DNA of 56,177 bases from the NCBI RefSeq assembly GCF_946187725.1, contig NZ_CAMHSK010000017.1:1-56177 (forward strand). Reading direction: 5' to 3'. Each line of letters starts with the position of its first letter. Positions within the stretch are counted from its first letter, which is position 1. Source of the DNA: an uncultured Treponema sp. Lineage in GTDB: Bacteria; Spirochaetota; Spirochaetia; Treponematales; Treponemataceae. The position numbers were made by a program, and so were the translations under genes. The notes under the pieces are model-generated. The model was given only the letters and a program-made list of their open reading frames with translations. It did no database searches and had not been told where the DNA came from. Positions 25,967-33,343 of this stretch are shown piece by piece.

Positions 25967-26779
25967 ATGAAAAAACTTATCAAAACTTTGGCAGTGCTCG
26001 CAGCGGTTGCAGCACTTGGATTCGGATTTACTTCTTGCGGTGCAGATGATGATGACGGGGGAAGCGGAAGCTATGGACCGAAGATGTACAAAAGCACAGA
26101 AGAGTTCCAGCCATCAAACCTTAAAGTCGAGCAGATTGAAGGAACAAACTTTGTAAAAATCAGTTTTGATATCCCGACTAAAAAAAGTATTGATTTTTCT
26201 TTCCAGTTTGCAACTGATGCGGAAAAATTGAAGGGAGAATATGCATCTGTTGAGTATTATTCTTACGGAAATGAAAACAAACAGGTCATTGTGAATGATT
26301 TTAGCGACACAGAGTCTAAAACTTTGTATTGCAGAATTGACGCACAAGGAATGATTACAACAGATGGAAAAAGTGGTGTAGGCCAGTACGCTTTTTGCGT
26401 ATCTGAAGCATTCCAGTTTACTCCGGTTCGAACAACTCCAAACGATTTGAAAATTGAGGCAAAAGAAAAAAGCATCAACTCTTTTGATTATTCATTTTAT
26501 GATGTAGGAGCTTCAAAGTATTATTTCAAATGGAATTCGTCAAATGATTTTGATACAGCGCAAGAGGTCTATAACTATGCAGAGCGTTCAAATTCAGATC
26601 CACTGAAATTTGTAGCTAACACAAAAGATTATGCAGGTAGAATTAACTATCCTAGTATCTATCATGGCGATGCATTGGAAAAAGCTTATATCTGGCTGGT
26701 ATGTGAATACAAAGGAGCAAACTATTATACACCAATAACAATGCATACTGACCCTATCGAAGTTACCTGGAGCAAGTAG
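25967..26779 (+). CDS. Lipoprotein of unknown function (270 aa)
   Basis: Signal peptide with lipobox GFGFTSC (Cys24), followed by an Asp/Gly/Ser-rich spacer (GADDDDGGSGSYG) typical of treponemal surface lipoproteins. The mature part looks like two beta-rich modules (about residues 45-160 and 165-268), with fibronectin-like patterns such as NLKVEQIEGTNFVKISFDIPT and SINSFDYSFYDVGASKYYFKWN. ATG 25967 has TAGGAG upstream; the frame extends 27 codons further without support. No recognised family. It ends 45 bases before a terminator. Confidence 0.8.
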   Translation: MKKLIKTLAVLAAVAALGFGFTSCGADDDDGGSGSYGPKMYKSTEEFQPSNLKVEQIEGTNFVKISFDIPTKKSIDFSFQFATDAEKLKGEYASVEYYSYGNENKQVIVNDFSDTESKTLYCRIDAQGMITTDGKSGVGQYAFCVSEAFQFTPVRTTPNDLKIEAKEKSINSFDYSFYDVGASKYYFKWNSSNDFDTAQEVYNYAERSNSDPLKFVANTKDYAGRINYPSIYHGDALEKAYIWLVCEYKGANYYTPITMHTDPIEVTWSK

Positions 26780-26823
26780 TTTATAAACTGGCGGGCAATT
26801 CCGCCGCTGCGTAAAGCAAGCAG

Positions 26824-26860
26824 ACCGCCATGCAATTTGTCTGTATGGCGGTTGTTTTTT
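26824..26860 (+). terminator. Intrinsic terminator after the lipoprotein gene
   Basis: ACCGCCAT (26824-26831) pairs with ATGGCGGT (26845-26852), 8 bp with a 13-base loop, followed by TGTTTTTT. A smaller GGCGG/CCGCC hairpin lies just upstream near 26790-26805. Confidence 0.85.
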
Positions 26861-26915
26861 ATGAATTCGTACAAAATCAAGATTATGTGATATAATTCAA
26901 ACCAAGAGGTGAATC

Positions 26916-27170
26916 ATGCCGAAAGCGTTAATGGACTTTATGGGTTTCAAATTCTTTTTTTGGTCAAATGAAGAAAAGCGAATGCACATTCATGTCTGCA
27001 AAGGCAATCCTCGGGAAAATGCGACGAAGTTTTGGGTTACGCCTGATGAAATTACTCTTGCATACAATGACGGCACGATTTCGGAACAAGACTTGAATAA
27101 AATCAAAAAATACATTTATGCAAACCGCGAGACAATAATCACTCGCTGGGTAAGATATTTTGGTGTCTAA
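26916..27170 (+). CDS. DUF4160-family protein
   Basis: An 84-residue protein matching the DUF4160 pattern: GFKFFFWSNEEKRMHIHVCKGNPRENATKFWV and a C-terminal helix pair (LNKIKKYIYANRETIITRWVRYFG). Family members are small and often sit beside another small gene, a layout suggesting toxin-antitoxin or accessory roles, but the function is not established. TATAAT (26891-26896) and AGAGGTG before ATG give it its own promoter; the next gene follows after 17 bases. Confidence 0.8.
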   Translation: MPKALMDFMGFKFFFWSNEEKRMHIHVCKGNPRENATKFWVTPDEITLAYNDGTISEQDLNKIKKYIYANRETIITRWVRYFGV

Positions 27171-27187
27171 TTTAAAGGAGGCTTATT

Positions 27188-27445
27188 ATGGGAATTTACT
27201 ACAGCACAGTTGATGATATAGTTCTTACTTTCTCCAAAATCCGCAAAAACGGCATTTTTGAAGAGATTGACTTCCGTTTTGAGCGTCCGAATGATAAGGG
27301 CGGATTTGATTTTGCCGAGGGCAAGCTTCCGAACAACAGATTTAGCAAAACCTATGGTTTCTCCGAAGACGAGCTTATGGATTTGGAAAATTACATAAAA
27401 AACAATGCCTTCTTGATTTGGGAAATTGCACGGGAAGCAGCGTAA
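27188..27445 (+). CDS. Small hypothetical partner of the DUF4160 gene (85 aa)
   Basis: No family recognised with confidence; DUF4160 genes often pair with DUF2442, but the sequence does not clearly show that pattern. The N-terminal half is strand-like (VDDIVLTFSKIRKNGIFEEIDFRFERP), the C-terminal half helical and acidic (GFSEDELMDLENYIKNNAFLIWEIAREA). A strong AAAGGAGG precedes ATG and the gene lies 17 bases after the DUF4160 gene, so they form one unit. Confidence 0.7.
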   Translation: MGIYYSTVDDIVLTFSKIRKNGIFEEIDFRFERPNDKGGFDFAEGKLPNNRFSKTYGFSEDELMDLENYIKNNAFLIWEIAREAA

Positions 27446-27567
27446 AATGTTCTCTCTTCATCTTCCAGTCGCCTTCTCAATTCTACTTTTCAACATAAGC
27501 CTCAAAATGTATAGTTAAACAAGCAGCGGGGGTATGGGTGTTAAGTATAATTCAGCATCTGTAAGCT

Positions 27568-28041
27568 ATGAAAAAATTCCTTCCGCTGATTATTCTTTCC
27601 GTTCTTCTCACATGTTTATGTTCGCATAACAAACTCGCCCTGCTCGCCGAAAACATTCCAGACAACGAAATGGCGGCAAAAATCATCTCGGTTCAGAACA
27701 AAAACATCGAGGACATCCGAAAGCTCTGCTACAACCTCACGCCGCCCGCAATCACCGGGAGCAACATTATTTCCTCGCTCACAATTCTGGGGCAGAAAAT
27801 CTTTGACACCGCTCACACTGGCTTTGAATTCAAGGTCGTGTGCGAGCCGAATGTTAATTTTACAGAGAAAAACGCTGACGAGCTGATGAATATCTATCGA
27901 ATCGTTCAGGAAGCACTTCAGAATATCGAAAACCACGCAAAAGCAAGCGAAACGACGTTATTGTTTAAGGAAAAGGCCGGAACCCTCAAAATCATCATCA
28001 CTGACGATGGCTGCGGCACCAGAATTACAGTGGAGATTTAA
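27568..28041 (+). pseudogene. Remnant of a NarL-type sensor histidine kinase
   Basis: A 157-codon frame retains part of a HisKA_3 helix (IEDIRKLCYNLTPPAI) and the N-box of the ATPase domain (YRIVQEALQNIENHAKAS), then IIITDDGCGTRITVEI. In intact kinases about 30-40 residues with the G2 box lie between DDGCG and the final GTRITVEI strand, so an internal in-frame deletion is likely. The phospho-accepting His and sensor domain are absent; the N-terminus is a signal-like hydrophobic stretch. Without H-box and ATP lid it cannot be a working kinase. The next gene is its response regulator, also broken. Confidence 0.7.
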
Positions 28042-28042
28042 A

Positions 28043-28660
28043 ATGAGCAAAACCTTCTATTTGATAGACGACCATGAACTTTTACGGATTGGCACGGTCT
28101 CTTACATCGAAAAGAATTCGGAATGAAAAAGCGTCGGCTGCTCTGTAACAATCAGCCAGACTTTCGAGGATTTTGAAGATTTCGCAAATGAAGGCAAGCT
28201 TCCTGACATCATCATCTCTGAACTCAATTTTTACGGCGAAGGCACAGGCTTTGACTTTGTGAAAAAGCTTCACGAACTCTACCCTCAGCAGAAAATTATC
28301 GTGTATTCAATGTTCTTTGCCCCTGGAATCGTCGAAAATGCAATTCAATACGGAGCAAACGGTTATATTTCAAAAAATGCCAGTTCTGACGAGCTGCTTT
28401 TGTGCATGGAAAAAGTGCTTCAGGGCGAGCAGTACATCGAGAACGAGTTTGTTCCGATTTTAGAGAAATTCAATTCCTTCACCGATGCGCTCACCAAGCG
28501 CGAAAAAGAAATGATGAACCTGATTTTAGAGCGTCACACAAATGAAGAGATTGCGAAAATCCTTGGAATCAAAAAGAGTGCCGTTGAAAATTATGTCTCC
28601 AGAATTTACGAAAAAACTGATGTGAAAGACCGACTGGAACTTATTGAACGATTCGGTTAA
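28043..28660 (+). pseudogene. NarL/FixJ-type response regulator with an in-frame stop
   Basis: From ATG 28043 the frame reads MSKTFYLIDDHELLRIG, the start of a receiver domain, but meets TGA at 28124-28126 (codon 28). Beyond it the same frame continues to 28660 with the rest of the receiver and a LuxR-type HTH (LTKREKEMMNLILERHTNEEIAKILGIKKSAVENYVSRIYEKTDV). The phospho-acceptor position reads ISELNF, Glu in place of the expected Asp. It starts 1-2 bases after the kinase remnant. A GTG at 28259 could give a shortened DNA-binding product. Confidence 0.72.
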
Positions 28661-28701
28661 AAATCATCGGACTGCCTTAGCGATTTCTTATAAAAAATTC
28701 T

Positions 28702-28739
28702 TTCACAATTCATTTGACCTGTGCTATAATTATACTTCA
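28702..28739 (+). promoter_or_regulatory. Promoter of the TPR-GGDEF gene, leaderless arrangement
   Basis: TTCACA (28702-28707), 17 bases, TATAAT (28725-28730), then 9 bases to ATG 28740. Predicted leader about 3 bases. Confidence 0.8.
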
Positions 28740-31700
28740 ATGGATGTTTGTGAAAATCAGCTTGCTATCGTTGAAAAATTCGTAAGCGGCTGCAATAGTA
28801 ATATCTGTTATCTTTCTACTTCAAAGTTTCTCTCAAATGATATTGCTTCTTGTTTAAGCAAAAATTTTACTGTTATTGACCTGCTTTATGATTTTTCTCC
28901 ATTTAAGCCTTTCCTGTCCATCCTTTCGCAAAAAAATCCAGATGAAGCTCTTGTAAAAAAAACAGCCTATTCAATTCAGTTTGAATCATTTCTATCATAT
29001 TTTAAGCAGGGCTACGCGGCAGAACGATACGACATTCCTCTTGATAATGAATTTGTTTACGAAATGAACCGTTTCATTCAGACAATCTGTGATTTAATGG
29101 AAAGCCTGAACGAAACAAATTACCTCATTCTTAATGCGCAAACTCTTCGAAAAGGCTCGCTGAATCTTATCGGTGAACTTGAAGAGCGTGAATCTCGCCT
29201 AAAAGGCAAATTGGTTTTCTGTTTTGCGGCCGATGATTCAATCGAACAATCTACTGAAGTTTCAGAATTTATTGAGCGCAACAGCAACAAGCGTAATTTC
29301 CTCTATTTAAAAGAAAAACTTAGTGATGATGCCGATAAGGCACTTGCTGATGAATCGTTTGAGGAGTGTGCAAAAAAGGTTTTTGTTGATTACGATTCGA
29401 TTTTTAAGGCACTGCGCAACAACCGTATTTTCATGGCTCATGAACAGCTTATGCTCATTTCATCATGGGTCGAAAAGAATCTTCAGATTTTCAGGTTTTC
29501 TGCAGAAGAGCGCCGTCTTGTTTTATTTGAACTCGCGCTTGCATATTATGCCTGTCTTCAATACGACAAGGCAATTCTTCACTTTAATGATGTCCTTGAA
29601 GATTCACCAAAAGACAAACTGGCAGAGGCCTCACTTTATTATCTCGTGACCATCTTCTTCTATAAAAAGTCCGGGGATTTTGCAAAGCGTTACGCAAATC
29701 AGCTTCAGGATTTCTTCAAGCACGATAAATCTTCTCCGTATTATGCGCTGTATCAGATGACGGAATTTCAGTTCGCATTCCGTTCTGATTTAAAAGGAAG
29801 CACCAAAAAGTATTATCAGGTCATGAAGCTTCTGGAAAAGCGCGGCTTCATAAACAATTACATCTCCACAGGTCTTTCGATTCCATGGTCTCTGATTAAT
29901 GACAGCTCAAACCGTTCTTTTATTGACGGCAATATCGATAAATGTTATGCACTCGCCAAACAGGTTGATAATCAGCATCTTGTTTCAAAGGCGGCTCACT
30001 GGAAGGGCATCATTCATTCGCATTATGGTGAAGGCGACGAGGCGATGAAGTGGTATCACGAGTGCAACCGAATTCGTACGCAAATCGGTGAAATCGGGCC
30101 AATCATGAACATCCGTAACGGTCTTTCTTATGAGTCAACCATGCGTACAAAGTACGAGGATGCCTACAATCTCGTCAATGAAGTCATCAAAAATCTCTAC
30201 AACATGAGCGATTATTCTACGGTTATCGATACGCTCAAAAACATATCATACGCTCTTTTCTATTCGCGGCATTTTGCTCAGGCCGATGCGATTTTTACGC
30301 GAATTCTGCACTATCTGCATCTTTTTGACATGGAAGAGTGCGCCAACAACTCATTCCTGCCTTCTGTCAATGATATGCTTATCTTCAAGTCTGTCATTGA
30401 ACTCGATGAAAATGACTATATTCATGCCAGAATCAACTATAACAGCATCGTTCAGGGAACTGGCGACATAACTTCTGAAGACAAGCCGCTTCTCTATCTG
30501 GTGCGTGCGGCCCTGCTTATCGAAGACAACAATCTAAAAGAAGCACTTTTGAGCATGGATGATTGTATCGAAAGCTTTAAGGCGATCCAAAGCGATCAGA
30601 GCCACAAAATCTGTTTTGCCAGGTGTGAATTCGCGGTCATCCTTGAACGAAATGGCTATAAAAAAGAAGCCGAAAAGTATCTTTCAGAAGCATACGAGCT
30701 TGCAAAGTCAAAGAATTTCGAATATTACACAAAGGGCAAGTCAAAAATCACTGTGAGCGATTACCTTGGCAGCATCAAGGAATTTCACCCGCTCAATATC
30801 GACCTGCTTTTCCTTGACGAAAAGGCAGATAGGGAAGTTCTGCTTACTCAGCTGCACAAACGCATTCACGATTATCAGTTCCTTAACAAAATAAAGGCAA
30901 CCAATTTAAGCGATCCAAATTTAACACAATACATCAAAAACTCCACCACGGCCATTTTTGAATATTCGCTTGCTGAAGCAATCTGTATCTGTGAATATAA
31001 AAATAACTGCTATGAAACGGTTTATTCAATGTCGCGTGGTGAATCATTTTCGCTCAGCTCAGACGACTGGTGGGAACTGTTTGCACAAAATGCAAATCAA
31101 ACTTTCTCGCAGCTTTCTTACGACAAAAACAAAAATCTCTACTTTGCGAACATTTCTCAGTTCGATTACCGGTTTGGCCTTGTAATCCTGCCGACCAAAA
31201 ATAATCTTTTGAATCCTGACGAAATAAACACCCTCAACATTGCGATTTCAAACATTCAGGCACAGGTCATCATCTTTAAGCAGAACGAAAACCTTCGCTT
31301 CCTTTCAACGACTGACCAGCTTTCGCTTTTGAACAACAGGCACGCACTCCAGCAGTACATTGCGGATGAAAGCGACAAAATTCGCCGTTACAGGCAGCGA
31401 AAAAGTGCAAACATTCAGATTTCAGTTGCGTTCATCGATTTGGACAACTTCAAGTATTATAACGACACTTTTGGTCATTCTGCAGGCGATTTGTTCATTG
31501 CCTGTTTTGCGAAGTTGCTCAAACAGACCTGCCGCCATATTGATTTTATAGCACGCTTCGGTGGCGATGAATTCGTTATCGTCATGGTTGACACTTCCTT
31601 TGAAGATGCGCTTCATGTCAATCATCGATTAAAAGAAAATCTCAAAAAGGCAGAATTTTTCATTCCCGACTTAAAAGAGCATCTTGGTGATAAAAATCTT

Positions 31701-31889
31701 CAAATTCCAGAAAACAAATATCTCGGTTTCAGTATGGGAATCTGTACAAATTTTGATGATGATGATTTTGAAAATCTGGATGCAGTTCTCAAAAAAGCTG
31801 ACCAGGCACTCTATTATTCAAAAGAGCATCACAAAGGCGAACCTTCCGTCTGGAAGGAAATCTCAAAAGAAATCGACCTCGAAAAATAA
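28740..31889 (+). CDS. Large TPR-containing diguanylate cyclase
   Basis: A 1049-residue cytoplasmic protein. Residues 1-~220 resemble a degenerate regulatory ATPase module (hydrophobic strand YLILNA, no Walker A seen; low certainty). Residues ~240-690 are TPR-like helical repeats (LALAYYACLQYDKAILHFNDVL). A GAF-like segment follows (~740-870), then the GGDEF domain from TTDQLSLLNNRHALQQYI, with VAFIDLDNFKYYNDTFGHSAGD and the intact active-site motif ARFGGDEFVIV. It should make cyclic di-GMP from GTP. A signal is probably read by the TPR region. An upstream TTG (28644) lies before the promoter and is rejected as start. The gene ends 27 bases before the -35 of carA. Confidence 0.9.
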   Translation: MDVCENQLAIVEKFVSGCNSNICYLSTSKFLSNDIASCLSKNFTVIDLLYDFSPFKPFLSILSQKNPDEALVKKTAYSIQFESFLSYFKQGYAAERYDIPLDNEFVYEMNRFIQTICDLMESLNETNYLILNAQTLRKGSLNLIGELEERESRLKGKLVFCFAADDSIEQSTEVSEFIERNSNKRNFLYLKEKLSDDADKALADESFEECAKKVFVDYDSIFKALRNNRIFMAHEQLMLISSWVEKNLQIFRFSAEERRLVLFELALAYYACLQYDKAILHFNDVLEDSPKDKLAEASLYYLVTIFFYKKSGDFAKRYANQLQDFFKHDKSSPYYALYQMTEFQFAFRSDLKGSTKKYYQVMKLLEKRGFINNYISTGLSIPWSLINDSSNRSFIDGNIDKCYALAKQVDNQHLVSKAAHWKGIIHSHYGEGDEAMKWYHECNRIRTQIGEIGPIMNIRNGLSYESTMRTKYEDAYNLVNEVIKNLYNMSDYSTVIDTLKNISYALFYSRHFAQADAIFTRILHYLHLFDMEECANNSFLPSVNDMLIFKSVIELDENDYIHARINYNSIVQGTGDITSEDKPLLYLVRAALLIEDNNLKEALLSMDDCIESFKAIQSDQSHKICFARCEFAVILERNGYKKEAEKYLSEAYELAKSKNFEYYTKGKSKITVSDYLGSIKEFHPLNIDLLFLDEKADREVLLTQLHKRIHDYQFLNKIKATNLSDPNLTQYIKNSTTAIFEYSLAEAICICEYKNNCYETVYSMSRGESFSLSSDDWWELFAQNANQTFSQLSYDKNKNLYFANISQFDYRFGLVILPTKNNLLNPDEINTLNIAISNIQAQVIIFKQNENLRFLSTTDQLSLLNNRHALQQYIADESDKIRRYRQRKSANIQISVAFIDLDNFKYYNDTFGHSAGDLFIACFAKLLKQTCRHIDFIARFGGDEFVIVMVDTSFEDALHVNHRLKENLKKAEFFIPDLKEHLGDKNLQIPENKYLGFSMGICTNFDDDDFENLDAVLKKADQALYYSKEHHKGEPSVWKEISKEIDLEK

Positions 31890-31915
31890 CATCACATCCT
31901 CAATTTCTGCATTCA

Positions 31916-31944
31916 TTGACCAAGGCCTTTTAAAAAGATATAAT
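31916..31944 (+). promoter_or_regulatory. carA promoter
   Basis: TTGACC (31916-31921), 17 bases, TATAAT (31939-31944). Transcription should start near 31951, upstream of the leader hairpin. Confidence 0.85.
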
Positions 31945-31964
31945 TAATTCTCGAAAATTGAACA

Positions 31965-32019
31965 AGGGCGTTCATTCGATTGGGAATTCTGTTTCCTAAT
32001 GGGATGAACGCCTTTTTTT
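31965..32019 (+). terminator. Terminator hairpin in the carA leader
   Basis: GGCGTTCAT (31967-31975) pairs with ATGAACGCC (32004-32012), followed by seven T (32013-32019). Inside the loop ATTGGGAA and TTTCCTAAT form a second stem. It lies between the carA promoter and start codon. It could also end the GGDEF transcript, but placement after a near-consensus promoter suggests attenuation of carA. Confidence 0.85.
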
Positions 32020-32039
32020 GTGATTTAAGGTGAATAAAA

Positions 32040-33278
32040 ATGAGTAGAGCATATCTTATCCTTGCAGACGGAACAGTTTTTGAGGGAGAATCAATGGGAA
32101 TTGAAGGCAGCGTGATTGGCGAAACGGTATTTACAACCGGCATGACTGGCTACCTCGAAACCCTCACCGATCCAAGCTATTTTGGTCAGATTGTAACGCA
32201 GACATTCCCGCTGATTGGAAACTATGGAACCATAAAAGAAGATTACGAAAGCAGGAAGAGCTGGGTGCGTGGCTACATAGTCCGTGAATTGTGTGAAAAA
32301 CCGTCAAATTTCCGCTGCGAAGGCGATTTGGATTCATTCCTTAAAGAGCAGAAAATCATCGGTATCAAAGGAATCGACACAAGGCGGCTCACAAAAATCC
32401 TGCGTGAAGCCGGTGTCATGAACGGAATGATTGTAAGCGGCCCGGAAAGCGAAAAGCTGAAAACCACCGGCGGAAAACTGATACCAGAAGCTTCTATTCT
32501 AGAGAAAATTCGCTCATATAAAATCGAAAATGCCGTCGAGAGCGTGCAGCAAGTTGAAAACGGAAAGTTGAAAACGGAAAGTTTTGAGGGCGGTCCGGCT
32601 TCGCCGTCGGGTGTTCCGCCCTTCGCTAACGCTCATAGCCTAACGGCTACTTCGGGGCTACATACCCTACCGCATGAAAACGAAGCAACTTCCCAGCTTT
32701 CCACTCTCCACTCTCCACTTTTCGTTTGCCTGTATGATTTTGGTGCAAAGGCGAATATTCAGCGGGAACTTGAAAAGCGTGGTTGTTCTGTGACGGTCGT
32801 TCCTTATAACACAAGCGCAGAAGAAGTGATTGCTCTTTCGCCAGACGGAATAATGCTTTCAAATGGACCGGGAGATCCTGCTGAGAATGTTGGCATCATT
32901 GAAGAAATCAAAAAGTTGTGCGAATACGGAAAAATCCCGATTTTTGGCATTTGCCTTGGTCATCAGATGCTTGCGCTCGCACGGGGAGCAAAAACCAGCA
33001 AATTGAAGTACGGCCATCGTGGTGGCAATCAGCCTGTTAAAGACTTGCAGACTGGCCGTGTTTTTATTTCCAGCCAGAACCACGGATATGCGGTCGAAAA
33101 TGATTCGCTTCCGCCGTACGCAGAACTTCGCTTTATAAACACAAATGACAATACTTGCGAAGGAATCAAATACACCGACATTCCAGCTTTTAGCGTACAG
33201 TTCCATCCGGAAGCCTGTTCCGGCCCTCACGACACAAATTATCTGTTCGATATGTTCATTGATATGATGAAAAAGTAA
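32040..33278 (+). CDS. carA: Carbamoyl-phosphate synthase small subunit, with a repeat-derived insertion
   Basis: Glutamine amidotransferase subunit that supplies ammonia for carbamoyl phosphate (pyrimidine and arginine synthesis). N-terminal domain: LILADGTVFEGESMGIEGSVIGETVFTTGMTGYLETLTDPSYFGQIV. Class I amidotransferase domain: GPGDPAEN, catalytic Cys in FGICLGHQMLALA, and HPEACSGPHD with the His/Glu pair. At 412 residues it is ~40-50 longer than usual. The excess is a low-complexity stretch (about residues 172-228, VENGKLKTESFEGGPASPSG onward) between the two domains, encoded by repeat DNA at 32553-32723. AAGGTG precedes ATG. Confidence 0.95.
   Translation: MSRAYLILADGTVFEGESMGIEGSVIGETVFTTGMTGYLETLTDPSYFGQIVTQTFPLIGNYGTIKEDYESRKSWVRGYIVRELCEKPSNFRCEGDLDSFLKEQKIIGIKGIDTRRLTKILREAGVMNGMIVSGPESEKLKTTGGKLIPEASILEKIRSYKIENAVESVQQVENGKLKTESFEGGPASPSGVPPFANAHSLTATSGLHTLPHENEATSQLSTLHSPLFVCLYDFGAKANIQRELEKRGCSVTVVPYNTSAEEVIALSPDGIMLSNGPGDPAENVGIIEEIKKLCEYGKIPIFGICLGHQMLALARGAKTSKLKYGHRGGNQPVKDLQTGRVFISSQNHGYAVENDSLPPYAELRFINTNDNTCEGIKYTDIPAFSVQFHPEACSGPHDTNYLFDMFIDMMKK
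32553..32723. repeat. Repeat element inserted in frame within carA
   Basis: Left end: GTTGAAAACGGAAA twice in tandem (from 32553). Centre: GC-rich with inverted repeats GGGCGG/CCGCCC (32588-32593/32616-32621) and TAGCC/GGCTA. Right end: TCCACTC-type 7-base units (32699-32719). The central part has the composition of the intergenic GC-rich elements. Its length keeps the carA frame open. Confidence 0.65.
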
Positions 33279-33343
33279 GAAAAGGGCTGATGTCGAGTTT
33301 GTTTGACAGAAATATCAGTCATCCTCTAATGAATCTTCCGTTT

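Noticed and set aside
27188..27445. Assignment of the DUF4160 partner to DUF2442
   Set aside because: The expected short N-terminal motif and beta hairpin of DUF2442 are not evident, so it is left unassigned.
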